Counted from the stretch's first letter, positions 1 to 12,377 are shown. The stretch: DNA of 64,000 nucleotides from Notospermus geniculatus (GCA_002633025.1 NMRB01000609.1:46283-110282), one strand, 5' to 3'. A program made the numbers and translations. The notes: a model not told the origin generated them from the letters alone.

Positions 1-562
1 AGACTGAATTGACGAAGATTTGAATCTAGCCTAGTTGACATGGTTAAAGTTCGTTCTTACTAGTTTGCGTTTTGAATTGTGTTTTTTTTTGTGTAGCACT
101 ATTGAAAATATGAGAATCTGTAGGAGGTGGATTTAGTTGGGTCCTGCAGCCCATGGATGGGGCAGCAGGGGGGCCGGCTTGTTACGAATTATAGGGTTAA
201 AGTTGGGGTTGTTACGTGCTATTGGTCTTTGGTCTGTTTTCACGGGTCCGTCTTCCAGGAATTCTGTCTGACCATAGGCCTATTTGCCGTTCAATAGCTT
301 TAGTGTCGGGNAAGTTCACTGGTATTTCAGACCACAACATACCGACCTCATAATGGCCACTCGGTATGCGACGCAACGTAGAGTCCAGACGCTCCTGGGC
401 TTTCAGATCATTCATAGAATAGGGCTTTTTTGAGATGGGAGTAGTACCAAAGCTGTCAGTTTGGTATGTAGTAAAATCCAGCTTCCTCGTCTTTTTTCTA
501 AGATTTTATGCATTTTTCTTCACAGGCCTGTATTTTTATAAGTTGTCTATACTTTGCTTTCA
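1..562. other. No gene recognised
   Basis: Both strands contain only short unconvincing ORFs. There is one ambiguous base at 311. I see no splice-flanked domain and no repeat that recurs elsewhere in the window. Confidence 0.5.
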
Positions 563-656
563 GTCGACCTGTTCGTCCACTGTCTCGTTGTACCGTTGAC
601 GTTACTATGGAATAAACATCATTTGGAAAACTGAAAATGGAATCGTTGTCATTAAC
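563..656 (+). repeat. Dispersed ~94-bp repeat, copy 1
   Basis: Nearly identical to 2960-3054, 2.4 kb away in the same orientation, differing by small indels. Both start at GTCGAC and end at ATTAAC, after which the flanks diverge. Each copy contains an AATAAA, so it may be the 3' end of an old mobile or transcribed unit. The origin is unknown. Confidence 0.75.
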
Positions 657-1601
657 ATTCCCCATTGCATAAAAAGTCTTTTAACCGCCGAATATAACTA
701 TGTCCCAGAATCAGAACACTTGGGATCTCCATTGTACTATAGCAGTACAGAAATATTTACAGATGAAATAATCGATATACAAAATTTACAAGTAAGTGGA
801 ACCAATCTTATTCTGAGTGTATTTATGATGATGCACTAATTTATATCAAACTAACTCAAAACACGTGCGTGCGTGGCGAGGGTATAAAACTGTTCCCCCA
901 CCGACACCATTAGAAGCAATATGAAATAAGGTTAGTTCACTGAGATATCCATTGGCAGGATTCTGGCAGCTACAAATCACCATTGAAGAGACACTGTAGT
1001 CAAAACGAGATGTGCAGAAAAGCCTCCACATTGGCTCCATGAGTCCAGGCCAAGTAAAGTTCCAGCAATTCAACAACGATAAACACTGAGACTTATTCCA
1101 TATTGCTTCTAATGTGTTTCGGCCCTAGGGCCTCATCAGGATGGTAGATCAATATATCTTGCTTAGATCTGCTTATTAACCCAATATTTTCATCAGTAAA
1201 CAACCCGAACACCCACTGAAGTTGTTTAAAGAATTAAAAATTAAAAGAATTTAAAATCTCTGGTAAAAACCCAGTCAAGTTTTATGTGATAATCACGAAA
1301 CGACAGCAAACAGTCAACAACTTTGGATCTTTTTTAAAGAAACATGGGAACAACCAATATTGATCATTGTAAATTTCAAATACTTTATTAATCCACCAGA
1401 GAAACAGGAGGTAAGCCCCACCCATCCTCACCCACCTACCTCATACCCATTCAAAAATCAGAAACCGAGCCAAGTCTAATGCAAGATATCTTAACCATAC
1501 CAAACTGTAGCGAGCTTTCACAACCACTCAGTCAGACCCAACAAAGTTCTATGTTAGTACTTTTCAACTCAATCGGTAAGTACAAGTCGTATAAGGAACT
1601 A
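657..1601. other. Non-coding, no gene recognised
   Basis: Apart from the ribozyme-like motif at 1116-1140, I see no domain, RNA gene or repeat here. Confidence 0.45.
1116..1140 (-). ncRNA. Hammerhead-ribozyme-like core
   Basis: On the minus strand the hammerhead core box CTGATGA (1133-1139) is followed by a GC-rich self-complementary stem (1121-1132) and then GAAAC (1116-1120). That order of box, stem II and GAAA is the conserved half of hammerhead ribozymes, which are known in Penelope-like retroelements. I cannot assign convincing stems I and III, so this may be a decayed or partial copy. Confidence 0.4.
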
Positions 1602-1736
1602 AAGCTGAATTCATACTTGGATCGCCGACGGTCAGCTTCCGATGCGCGATCGAGTTTGACCAATTGGAATTTTACATTCCTGATCACGTGCTGACATGAC
1701 GCACGTCGTTCGCCGACCGTTGTTTGAATTCAGCTT
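1602..1736. repeat. Imperfect inverted-repeat element
   Basis: The ends are AAGCTGAATTCA and its reverse complement, followed inward by related GCCGACGG / CCGACCGT arms. The size (~135 bp) and structure fit a short non-autonomous DNA element. No transposase ORF is present. Confidence 0.55.
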
Positions 1737-2120
1737 AACTGGGCAGTTTTGAAAGCTTACTAATAAATGTTCGAAATGTTAATATACACTTTACACTACG
1801 TACAGTACAATGCCATAAAACCCAAAGCTGTCATGTTCGGTGTTAGAGCTGCACTATTTCTACTCCCCATGAAAAGCACAGTTCGAAACACATAATATCA
1901 AGGGTGGTAAAGGTACAAATCACAATTTTAGTATTCATAAAAATAATACCATTAATACTGTACAAAAATGCATACCATTTCCAAAATATTTTGCCATGTC
2001 CAAGAAATTAACAAGTTAATCTCGGTTTCCTTTTTTGAGAAACACACTGTACACGTTACTACACATTCTACAACCTTCGCCAGCCGTGACTAATTCAATC
2101 GACGCAAATTGATTTGGTCA
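1737..2120. other. Nothing recognised
   Basis: AT-rich sequence without a supported ORF, RNA or repeat. Confidence 0.4.
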
Positions 2121-2421
2121 GCGCATGACCACCAAATCGTCAATCGCGTGCGTACGGACACACAAGCGATCATTTCTTCGTAACCATGCGCTTAAAGCGA
2201 ATCGATAGCGAAAAAATTTGATTTAGAAATAGAATTTGAAAGGGGACGAATTTTCAGGAAAAAAATGTAAACAAACTTCTCCAGAATGTCAACAAACAAA
2301 TTTTCGTGCATTTTGATTGGCTGAATTTTGTGTTTAGAAACACCAGCCAAATGTAAACAAAATCCGCTATCGATTCGCTTTAAACCCACGGTTATGTGTC
2401 CGCGCGATTTGACCACGCATG
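2121..2421. repeat. MITE-like element with long terminal inverted repeats
   Basis: Arms at 2181-2210 and 2365-2394 are reverse complements with few mismatches. Related sequence continues outward on both sides to about 2121 and 2421, with an extra insertion in the left arm. The interior is AT-rich and non-coding. Confidence 0.65.
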
Positions 2422-2959
2422 GCCAAGAGAAAATCGAGGTTCGTAAATACAGCCCTCTATGTGGCATTCAGGTCTTGGACTCCAACCTGTGAACATCAGG
2501 TTTGGACTCGCCAATCGGTGACTGTAACTGTGACCTATGTATATAAAAGCTGTATTTTGAAAAAAAATGGAAATATACAAGAAGAAAGGACCTCGATCTT
2601 CAAGTTGTTTCGGATGCTTGCTACCCCCATAATAAGTGTCCGAATGACTGGGCCAATATCGAAACAATCTGGATTTGGGCGACATCCTGATAAATTGATA
2701 AATGCGCAATATCCAGCAACAAATTGAAAAACAAAACAACAAAAAAAGTAAAACCTTTGTAATCACAAGACAGTCGTCAAATTAATCAATGTTTCTATTC
2801 AATATTAAAAATGCTCGATGTAAGCAATCAACATTTTAACACAATACGCACACAAGCTGTGGCATTTCTCAGTACTCTTTTCAACTCGTCGCCTGTTTTA
2901 CATAATCCTTTGATCATAAGGTTACACTATTCGCATTACGGCATACTAGTAGTGCTCGC
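2422..2959. other. Nothing recognised
   Basis: Overlapping ORFs on both strands lack domain features and splice context. I do not call a gene. Confidence 0.4.
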
Positions 2960-3054
2960 GTCGACTGTTCGTCCACTGTCTCGTTGTACCGTTGACGTTA
3001 CTATATGGAATAAACATCATTTGGAAAACTGAAAATGGAATCGTTGTCATTAAC
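2960..3054 (+). repeat. Dispersed ~94-bp repeat, copy 2
   Basis: Second copy of the 563-656 repeat, in the same orientation, with small indels such as an extra TA before the AATAAA. Confidence 0.75.
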
Positions 3055-3661
3055 ACCACAACTTTTCCATTGTCACATCATGCCCTGGCAAACCTGAACA
3101 ATTGAAAAGTTGTGGCTCAACCAGAGTTCAAGATAATCTTCGTTGGTGCATATACGGCCCTTAGAGCCGTCTCGCGCGTGAGAACCCTCACATGCAGAGT
3201 AGCCGTTCTCTGCTTGATCGTTTCCTCGGCGCTCTGCTGTCAGAGAGTAAACTTTCAAGTGGAATCTTCATCGATGTTGGACTAAAATCACCAATGCCTT
3301 CACTTTGCTCGATCCTGATCAGCAACAAACTCGTGTTCTCTCAAGTTGAGAAGTCCCTTAAGATCCGCTAGGCTCCCACGTGCTCAACACTCTTTTTTTC
3401 TTGTGAAGAACGAACTCCGCAGCTGAGCCTCGTGACAGCGTCTTTGTAGACATCACTTTGAGATCTTATGATTGTACGTGTTTAACTAGAATAAAGCCAG
3501 AAAATCTTAAATTGGCCCACTGAAGGAAAAAATTGGCCAACGACTTCTAGTTCAAAGGAATAGAGTTTGTGTTTGCTGTCGTGCTTTTATACCCTTTTTC
3601 ACACATTCCTGTTAGATATCATTCTCTTCGTAGTCCTCACGTGGTTTCTTTGTGCATGTAC
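3055..3661. other. Nothing recognised
   Basis: No ORF with recognisable features and no internal repeat. Confidence 0.4.
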
Positions 3662-4742
3662 TTTTTAGCTCACTGGGGTGAGCTATTACGATGGTGCAGC
3701 GTCCGTCGTCCGTCGTCGTCCGTCGTCGGCGTCCGTCGTCGTCCGTCGTCGTTGTCCGTTAGCAGGGCACGTTTCGTAACCGCTGGAGCTATTGATCTGA
3801 AACTTGGTACATATATACCCCTAGGTCAGATGACNNNNNNNNNNNNNNNNNNNNNNNNNNNNNNNNNNNNNNNNNNNNNNNNNNNNNNNNNNNNNNNNNN
3901 NNNNNNNNNNNNNNNNNNNNNNNNNNNNNNNNNNNNNNNNNNNNNNNNNNNNNNNNNNNNNNNNNNNNNNNNNNNNNNNNNNNNNNNNNNNNNNNNNNNN
4001 NNNNNNNNNNNNNNNNNNNNNNNNNNNNNNNNNNNNNNNNNNNNNNNNNNNNNNNNNNNNNNNNNNNNNNNNNNNNNNNNNNNNNNNNNNNNNNNNNNNN
4101 NNNNNNNNNNNNNNNNNNNNNNNNNNNNNNNNNNNNNNNNNNNNNNNNNNNNNNNNNNTATGGCCGCCAGGTGGCGTAACCTGAAAATCAAGTAAGTGCT
4201 ATTACTCAGGAACGGCTTGACGCAGAGTGCTCAAATTTGATATTTACCTCCATCTAGATGACCTTTACATGCATGTCAAATTTCGGCCTGATTTGACTTC
4301 AAACATGGCCACCAGGTGGCGTAACCCAAAAATCATCAAAGTGCTGTAACTCAGGAACGCCTTAACCCAAAGCGCTCCAATGTGCTATGTGGCCCCCTGC
4401 ATATGACCTTTATGTCCATGTGAAGTTTCGGCCCGATCGGACATCCAATATGGCCGCCAGGTGGCGTAACCCGAAAATCATCAAAGTGCTTAACTCAGGA
4501 ACGACTTGACCCAAAGCACTCCAATGTGCTATGTGGTCCCCTGCAGATGACCTTTATATGCATCTGAAGTTCCAGCCCGGTCGGACATCCAATATGGCCG
4601 CCAGGTGGCATAACCCAAAAATCATCAAAGTCTTTTCTGGGAATGACTTGACCCAGATTGCTCATAACTGATATGTACCTCCCTCTGTCATTAGACTATT
4701 ATGTCCAACCCAGTGAGCACATGGTCCATGGACCATTTCATT
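3662..4742 (+). repeat. GTC-rich interspersed repeat, copy 1 (interrupted by a gap)
   Basis: Begins TTTTTAGCTCA with a short hairpin (GCTCAC / GTGAGCT), then a (CGTC)n-rich stretch, then a body repeating the landmark GGCCGCCAGGTGGC. Landmarks at about 4160, 4305, 4450 and 4593 show a ~145-bp tandem unit. It ends with GGTCCATGGACC near 4725, as in the copies at 8731-10003 and 45817-46350. No coding capacity is visible. Confidence 0.8.
3835..4158. other. Assembly gap (324 Ns)
   Basis: A run of N inside the GTC-rich repeat. The gap is probably caused by its tandem structure, so the true length is unknown. Confidence 0.98.
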
Positions 4743-5636
4743 GGAGGAAAACGGTCTAGTTCTGATATAATTTCTATAAATATGCCTGTGGCGTGTGCCT
4801 CCTCCAAACGTAATCTTTGTATCCCAACTTAGATGTGAATATCCGTCATAAGCTTTATTCGCAGTCTTTGAATAATAACCCGAGCAAAAACTGTTCAGTT
4901 TCAAATGACAACAAAGACCTCGTAATGCGCTGAATTCAACCCAAACCGAATGAACTTTGAAAAATAGACACGAAATATGAATACAGCTTATATTTTCACT
5001 TTTGCACAAAGGGTTTGTAAATTTGGTAACTTTTTTCTAATGGCTCATGTTTCAGCTTAGGAGTAATGACCGAAGAAAGTTTCATTTTTAGATATTTTCT
5101 TTTTGCGTAGTGGCTGTATCATCTTTCTAGTATAAACCTATATCAGTGTTAAAGATTAATTTGACATGAGTCGTGACAGTGGGTTGAATTGGATTCAGGT
5201 TGGAAGCACCAAGTTGTAACATAGACTGGAGTTGACTTTCTGACGGCACGGTTTCTCAAATGGTGCAAGCGGTTAAGTTCACTTCGTCTAAAGAACTCTG
5301 CGAAGCCAAGGAACTTCTGCAGTTCGTAAAGGATGAAGCTTTATTGGAAACTTTTTCTTAATGTGTCGATTTGTATTAGTTTCAACAGAATTCGTTCAAA
5401 TCCCTCTGAAGATTCCTCAACGCCTTGAAGCATGCCAGTGTATTGGAGGTCTTCCAATCACTCACTTAAAAAATCCAGGCAAAATCGTGCTTTGTTTGGT
5501 ATTGGGAAGCCTACACATCATGGTTTTGCATTGAAAAAGTTATGTCAAATGCAAAAAGGAAGTCACCATATGGCAAACATTTTGTCGCCTCCAACGTTTC
5601 ACACCTCCTTTAGTTCTTTCTCTCAGTATCCCTAAC
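4743..5636. other. 5' flank of the GPCR, nothing else recognised
   Basis: No conserved domain or repeat. It presumably holds the promoter and 5' UTR of the GPCR at 5637, but I see no clear TATA box or splice signal that fixes a transcription start. Confidence 0.4.
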
Positions 5637-6629
5637 ATGAATTCTCCACCTCCGGATGAACGCCACGCGCTCTCTTCCGTCGACGACAAAATTTTCTCCG
5701 CCATTTTATTCACTGTCGACATCGTCTTACCGCCGTTACTAATAATCTTCGGCTTGTTTGGGAATTTGCTTTCCTTCCTTGTCCTCCGCCAGCCCCAACA
5801 CGCCAAACAAACAACATGCTTTTATATGAGGATTCTGGCCGTCTTCGATAGCATGATTCTCCTTTTAAAGGTAACACTTCGGACTGCAATCAACTACAAC
5901 CCTCACGTCATGCTCGGCCCTGAATTCGGGGTGTACGTCTGCCCAGTTAACGCCTTCGTCAATTGCACTTTTGGATTTTCAAACTGGACCATCGCAGCAA
6001 TGACGTTTGATCGCTTCATCGCTGTCAAGTTTCCGTTGAAAGCGGCATCACTCTGTACAATACACAGATGTAAGGTGTCGGTCACTGTCAATTTCATCGT
6101 CTGTTTTCTTTTAACAATACCTCATTCTTTGCGTAATGCAATCAACGAATTGGCTGTCGTCCAGAAGGAGATTTGTACCGTTTCGGACCCCCTCCCGCCG
6201 TGGTGGGACAAAACAATGGCTTTAGTTCACTCAACGTGTCTATTCACTATCCCTTTCTTCACCATCTTAGCTTTCAATATCTTGATAATGCTGGCACTAA
6301 TTGACCAACGTATACAGACAGCTAAACTCCAGCTGCAAAGCAACACAAAGAAGGAAGGTCACATCACCGTCCTGCTCTTCGCTATCACGTTTATTTTCTT
6401 CGTAACGAACATACCCTGGTCGGTTGACCAGTGGATTTGGGACCTGAAGCTTTTGGATGCGAATCACTGGCTTGGTCGGAGGTTACGGAAAGTTGTGTAT
6501 GAGATCGAGGTCTTTTTTCTCTTTGTGAATCCGTCCATTAATTTCTACATCTATTGCCTTGCTTGTCAGAAGTTCAGGCAGGACATTAAGGCGATGATAT
6601 GCGGTTGTTTGAAAAAGCCGAAATCCTGA
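5637..6629 (+). CDS. Rhodopsin-like (class A) G protein-coupled receptor, intronless
   Basis: A 330-residue seven-helix receptor in one exon, expected at the cell surface and coupled to heterotrimeric G proteins. Landmarks: GN in helix 1 (42-43); Asp71 in helix 2; Cys102 before helix 3 with Cys180 in loop 2 for the conserved disulfide; DRF (125-127) in place of DRY; helix 6 with a proline in FVTNIPW; NPSINFY (298-304) as an NPxxY variant; Cys322 and Cys324 after a short helix-8 region as likely palmitoylation sites. The start ATG has A at -3 and gives a plausible 20-residue outside N-terminus without a signal peptide. Overall look resembles peptide receptors of the GPR139/FMRFamide-receptor-like kind that are expanded and often intronless in marine invertebrates; that is a family resemblance, not a ligand assignment. 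Neighbours on both sides are non-coding. Confidence 0.9.
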   Translation: MNSPPPDERHALSSVDDKIFSAILFTVDIVLPPLLIIFGLFGNLLSFLVLRQPQHAKQTTCFYMRILAVFDSMILLLKVTLRTAINYNPHVMLGPEFGVYVCPVNAFVNCTFGFSNWTIAAMTFDRFIAVKFPLKAASLCTIHRCKVSVTVNFIVCFLLTIPHSLRNAINELAVVQKEICTVSDPLPPWWDKTMALVHSTCLFTIPFFTILAFNILIMLALIDQRIQTAKLQLQSNTKKEGHITVLLFAITFIFFVTNIPWSVDQWIWDLKLLDANHWLGRRLRKVVYEIEVFFLFVNPSINFYIYCLACQKFRQDIKAMICGCLKKPKS

Positions 6630-7090
6630 TTGGTGCACTAATCAGCAGCATTCCATAAGAGCACGTTGCATGTCACATTTGTTTCATTTTAGATGGGTAA
6701 AAAGGTTCCGTGGAAAATTTCGCAAACGGTGTCTCAGAACTGTTGAATTCATTTGGTTCTCGGAGCTAAGTTCATTGATAAACCCCATACAGACTCATCA
6801 TACAGAAGACAGACATGCATTCCATTTTTGGCCATAGAAAATTTGTTTCCCAATGATTACGTGACATTGGACAGTTAAGAAGGTCTGTCAAATTCACATG
6901 GTCATTGTTAAACAACTGCAGGAGATCCTCTTCGCTTCCTCCCAAAAGGTTACTTATCTTTTTCGAAATCCAGGGGAACCCTCTTCGACATTTCAACTCG
7001 ACTTGAGGCTGGGTTAAAAAATAAAATATATTTATAAAATATTTAATGCCGTTGATATCTTATTCATTACACTTCTGGTAGCTCGACTTG
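6630..7090. other. 3' flank of the GPCR, nothing recognised
   Basis: No further coding sequence. An AT-rich stretch near 7020-7045 may be part of the 3' UTR end. Confidence 0.4.
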
Positions 7091-7165
7091 AAAGTGCCAG
7101 CCTGAAGAAGACCCCGTTGGGGTCGAAAATTTGCTAAGATTCTGGAAATTGACTTCCTGTTTATC
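7091..7165 (+). ncRNA. Hammerhead-like motif in a dispersed repeat
   Basis: Core box CTGAAGA (7102-7108), a 6-bp GACCCC/GGGGTC hairpin (7110-7124) and GAAA (7125-7128). Flanking CCAG (7097-7100) could pair with CTGG (7142-7145) as stem I, with an NUH triplet just before CTGG. One extra base on each side of the core box and a weak stem III count against full activity. The same sequence recurs at 18220-18406. Confidence 0.4.
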
Positions 7166-8730
7166 ATCGTTGATATCTGCTACATGTATAAGGGTACAAT
7201 ATGTTGGGATCATGTCAAAGGAACGGTGTGCTCTTACGACCCAACACATGTTGGATGCTTACAGCTCCTTTCGCATCTCAGAAGGATATTGTGATCTTGA
7301 TGCAAGGACGTAAGTGAATCCAATAACTGAACCTTTGTCAGCCCACATCAGCATTATAAACTACCTTTGAAAAAGTCGTATTGCTTTTCAATAGTTACGG
7401 GGCCAGATTACAATGTTTAATGTTGTGTGCGCTTCAAGGGGAAATATGTACCGGTATCATAACTTTCAAAGTGCTGTAATGATTTGAAAGGCAATTTTTG
7501 TTGGAGACTGTGAAACCTTACATGTAGATGTCAAGTATTTCGTGTGCAATGTATTTATGCTATTAACGTACCCGCAGGAAACTTGTGGTTCTCCGTTACT
7601 TCACTTTAGCATAACAATGCGAGATTGTGCAGAATTGTCCGATATCTAACTGACATCAGGCAGCTTGGCTATCAAGTTTAATATCAGTTTGATACCAATC
7701 ATAATGCCTGAAGTCACCTGGGTATCAGTCTTCGAGATCATGAGTGATTTATCTCATGGTCGTGGCCATGACCAGTATGTGCATGTTGAGAGTGCAGTTT
7801 GGTCTCCACCCACGTATCAATTTATCACATCAATAAAATGTGTTGTGGGATGGAAGTTGCACAGATTGGATCAATGACGTCAAGTAGTCCAATCAATCTA
7901 TGACTATCTCATGGTAAGTATCAATGATTGAATAGTTGGTTATCCAGTTGGATCTTATAGGCCTACATTGCACATTATACTTTTCAATTCAGAGACGGAC
8001 CCATACATTGAAAATTACTGTATACAGTTTGCACAGATGGACCCGTACGTAATGTAGCTTTACGTACATCGCAATGACAGTTGCCCAGATGGATCTGTAC
8101 ATCGTACATACTTTACCGCACAGTTGTTGCATGGACCCATACATGCCATTCATTGCACATACACCGCCAAGAAAAGTTATTTTGATCACCAGGAGACTTG
8201 CCAACGAAAAGAAATTCTCATTGAATAAAGGTCATTAAAGAGTTAATTGGCAATCTTCCTTTACCATCTGCTGTAACGCGCTGGTCTCCCAACAATCTGC
8301 TTCATTTATCCTGCATCCTGTGAATAAGACATGTCTACCGGAAGTCTCCAGTCTCCAACCCAGCTGTACAAAGTGACGAGCCGCCATGCTGCATTCGATG
8401 GCCCGGCTTCTTATGATCTTCAACCTTCTGTAGCAGGTGCAAATGCAAATAGCTGGTTTATTTGAAGCCTCTTATGTCTCTGTAATCATGCTGTTTAATA
8501 AGGTAACGTGTGTACTTGGTCATTCAAAGGCCATTTCTTGGATGACTTGTTTGCCATGGTTACTGAGGGACGTTACTGAGCAACATTCCGTCGATACTCT
8601 AAACTTTCGACACCTTGTGTAAATTCTTTATTCAAACCATTAACATGTATGTTCTGCGAGACCCTTTGTATGAGAACGCCCATTTCTACAGTACTTCGCA
8701 GAAGACGTATTGAGATGTGAAAAAAGAGGA
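7166..8730. other. Nothing recognised
   Basis: Non-coding on both strands as far as I can tell. Around 7990-8160 a degenerate repeat of CAGATGGACCCGTAC-like phrases recurs, without clear periodicity. Confidence 0.4.
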
Positions 8731-10003
8731 TTTTTAGCTCACCTGTGGTGAGCTTATACAATGGTTGTGCGTCCGTCGTCCGTCGTCGGCGGCGTCGTCG
8801 TCGTCGTCGTCGTCGTCCGTCGTCGTCCGTCGTCGTCCGTTAGCAGGGCACGTTTCGTAACCGCTGGGGCTATTGATCTGAAACTTGGTACATATATACC
8901 CCTAGGTCATATGACCTATGACAACAAGTTTCGGTCCGATTCGATTCTTGGCTTGGCCACCAGGTGGCTAAAACTGAAAACACAAAAAGTGCAATAACTC
9001 CTGAACTAATGACATGATCATCTCCAAATTTTTATCATAGGTGTATCTAATGAGGATACATAACATATATAACGGGTTTTTGATTTGACCTACTTTTCAA
9101 GGTCACAGAGGTCAAAGTTCAAAATTTTTCCTTTTGGTGGCACGTTTCGTAACCGCGGGTGCTATTGACCTGAAACTTGGTACATATATACCCCTATGTC
9201 AGATGACCTAGTACACCAAGTTTCGGTCTGATTCGACTCTTAGCGTGGCCACCAGGTGGCAGAAACTCAAAACACAAAAAGTGCAATAACTCCTGAACTA
9301 ATGAGTGGATCACCCCCAAATTTTTATCATAGGTGAATCTGCTGAGGGTACATTACATATATAAAGGAGTTTTGGTTTGACCTACTTTTCAAGGTCACAG
9401 AGGTCAAAGTTCAAAATTTTGCCTGTTGGTGGCACGTTTCGCAAGTGCTTGGGCTATTGACCTGAAACTTGGTACGTATACACCCCTATGCCAGATGACC
9501 TATGACACCAAGATTCAGTCCGATTCGATTCTTGGCTTGGCCACCAGGTGGCCAAAACCAAAGCTCAAAGCCTAGTAACTCCTGAACTGTTAACTGGATT
9601 GTCTCCAATTGTTTGTCAGAGGTGTATCTAATGAGGATACATGACATTATGAAAAGAGTTTTTGATTTGATCTACTTTTTACAGTCACAGAGTTCAAGTT
9701 CCAAATATAGCCATTTTAGTGGCATGTTTCATGGCTATATGGCCCTATTCTAACATGGTGTGATCATCTATGTGTACTGTAGAGCAAATTTTTGTCCAAT
9801 TGGAATGCAATTAGTGGTTACCAGGCAGCCGTCTTGGAAAATCGACGTCATAAATTCTCAAGCTAGAATGTTTTGACCTTGAAATTTTGACCGTAAATCA
9901 TGACCCTGGAACTCACGGCCTGGAGCATTTCGATTTTACATTTGTCATTTGTTCTTCTGGTACGTTCACACAGGTGAGCACATGGTCCATGGACCATTTC
10001 ATT
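8731..10003 (+). repeat. GTC-rich interspersed repeat, copy 2, with ~292-bp internal tandem units
   Basis: Starts TTTTTAGCTCACC with a GTGAGCT hairpin and a (CGTC)n stretch at about 8771-8840. The landmark GCACGTTTCGTAACC recurs at 8848, 9140 and 9432, and degenerately at 9722, giving a ~292-bp unit, about twice the ~145-bp unit of copy 1. It ends with the shared GGTCCATGGACCATTTCATT. Confidence 0.85.
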
Positions 10004-10605
10004 ATGGCTTTTGTTATCAGCAAGATAACAAAAGAAGATAGAAGTGGGAAGAACTACATGAAAATTATGATATGAAGAATTCTGTAAAACCCAGGAAAGA
10101 TTGTATAACGCGTGGCAGAAAGTCTCTCGGGTCATTACAAGTGAGTGCTATCACTCAGGGCCACTGAAAACTGAGTGCTGTTGACCCAGATTGATCGATC
10201 TTTTATATTGATTACAGTCCATAAATATATTCAATTCATCGAACGAAAACAAAACAGAGGGCCCTAAACTATATGTTCTCGATAATCTTTACCGTATCGC
10301 GTTTGCTTATTGCAATCTTCTATGCCATAGTGATAAATAAACAACGTTATTTTTTAAAATTCTTTGATCCTGTTTTTATAGTTTACTTGTTAATACCTCA
10401 AAATAAGTGTTATGATTCATAATCACATTGCTAATATGCGTTTTTAATGGGCAGCATCAGGAGGATTTTGAAAGGAATCGATCACCTACATGTAGTGTGC
10501 GGTGTCGACGGTATCTAAATATATGGAGATGATTCTTAGAATCACAATACGTGGTGATATTGCATATACTTTCAGTGAACTTTATGCTAGAACAGACTGC
10601 ACAAA
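10004..10605. other. Nothing recognised
   Basis: AT-rich sequence without a supported gene or repeat. Confidence 0.4.
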
Positions 10606-10959
10606 CTAAAGGCACCTCTCCACGGGAGAGTTTTCTCGCAGAAGTTGGCTCACAATGGGCAATTCACCATTACTAGTATTTGTTCCTGACGGCTTACGCT
10701 GAGACCAGTGACACAAACAACTGCTCATATTGTTGAGTTGCCCATAGAGAGCCAACTTGCGCGAGAAAACTCTCCCGTGGACAGGCGCCTGTCCACGGGA
10801 GAGTTTTCTCGCGCAAGTTGGCTCTCTATGGGCAACTCAACAATATGAGCAGTTGTTTATGTCACTGGTCTCAGCGTAAGCCGTCAGGAACAAATAATGG
10901 TGAATTGCCCATTGTGAGCCAACTTCCGTGAGAAAACGCTCTGGAGAGGCGCCTTTAGA
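10606..10959. repeat. ~350-bp palindrome: inverted dimer of a MITE
   Basis: Near-perfect palindrome centred on GGCGCC at about 10787-10792. Each half is itself an element with ~50-bp terminal inverted repeats (CCACGGGAGAGTTTTCTCG at the ends), so the terminal sequence occurs four times. The outer ends read CTAAAGGC and GCCTTTAG. No ORF. Confidence 0.85.
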
Positions 10960-11565
10960 AGTACATGTATACGAAATTGAAATGTCAGCTGAGTACCAAA
11001 ATCCATGGAGCTCTTGTTATAATAGAAGTCGTCATGTGACCCTCAGGTAACAGTGGAAAAGTGTAGTATAATGAATTCAGATGAAGAAGTTACCTGATAG
11101 TATCAGAAATCATAACATCGAGAAAAAAGGAAATCAATTAAACATGTCTAAAGGCCCCACATCCTCGCCGCAGAGTTTCAAGAATAAACTCAGTATATTT
11201 CGAATACCACCTACGACGCTGGCTTCTTTATATGGAAATCATTTTTCATTTCGCGTCATAATTTGAGCCGCTGTCTGATTATTACCTGTGTGATGTTCTA
11301 ATAAGCGGTATTATGTGTTGAGATTGTGGAGTAGTCTTATTTAAATGTCACTGTCTGAGGCAATTCTGTTATCTTTCTTTTTATACAAAAGTAAATTATT
11401 TACTCTTGGATGTTTTAACAAATAGAACTTCTCATATTCTATAGCAATTGAAATTAAAACTTTGAAAATAAACAAATCATGTTTTTAGGATTTACGAAGA
11501 TTTTTCTTATGTCACCCCAACATTTTAATAAAAATCCTGTTGAAATCATCAAATTGCTCTTTCTT
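10960..11565. other. Nothing recognised
   Basis: No domain-bearing ORF. AT-rich. Confidence 0.4.
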
Positions 11566-11793
11566 GACCAGAATGAAGCTGATTTTTTCTCCAATGTTCA
11601 GAATGAAGCTCGTTTTTTTTCAATGTCCAGAATGAAGCTCATATTTTTCTCAAATGACCAGAATGAAGTTCATTTCTTTCTCCAATGACTAGAATGAAGT
11701 TCATTTTTTTCTCCAGTAACAAAGATGAAGCTCATTTTTTTCTCCAATGACAAGAACGAACCCCATTTTTTCTCCAACGACCAGATTGAAGCC
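11566..11793 (+). repeat. Minisatellite, ~36-37-bp unit, about six copies
   Basis: The phrase GACCAGAATGAAGCTCATTT followed by a T-rich run and CTCCAAT recurs at 36-37-bp spacing with growing divergence to the right. The repeated peptide it would encode is a by-product of the unit, not evidence of a gene. Confidence 0.8.
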
Positions 11794-12377
11794 TGCCTAT
11801 CCAATCACTACACCGCTGAACACTACAACTGTATACTTTCACAGCTTCGCCAATGGCGTGCATTCATCTGCTTTACAGGAAGACAGAAGCTCCATACAGT
11901 GATCCCAGATTCACCTTCACTAAATTGACTAATCTCAACTGGATTAATTTCAATCAATTCCTGATGAACTGCATTAGGAAAGCTTTTGTTCCGTTCCTTC
12001 TCCTGATCCTTATATAAAAGCCATTTGCTATAATTAGCCGTTTCAATTAATTCCTCTAGCCCTTGGCTGGTTTCAGTACGTTTCTTGGAGCTGGCAAGAA
12101 ACCTGAATGAAGCGTCTTGACGGTGATCCATGTATTTCAAACAGTCTCAGATTGCTGTAGTGTGATGCCTTTGGCTTGTTGCTGCTTGAATCAACTGCTG
12201 CCAGGTATTAGTGATGATATATTCGTCTTTCAAAGTGTCACATCTGTAACATTAATGATAATAATGATAGGACTAGTGTTACAGCCATATCCAATTATTG
12301 AGATTGTTCGAAGCAGTGTGGCCAATGGTGATGCTCCGTCTCGCGCGAGTTGGCTGAAACCATTTGGCAGGAAATCA
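11794..12377. other. Nothing recognised
   Basis: Only short overlapping ORFs without features. Confidence 0.4.

Noticed and set aside
2392-2766. Membrane-protein-like minus-strand ORF with a hydrophobic start
   Set aside because: Hydrophobicity comes from poly-A/T rich sequence; it overlaps an opposite ORF and the inverted-repeat element, and has no family features.
11479-11928. Repeat-protein-like ORFs
   Set aside because: They follow from the 36-37-bp minisatellite. The frame is not kept across units.
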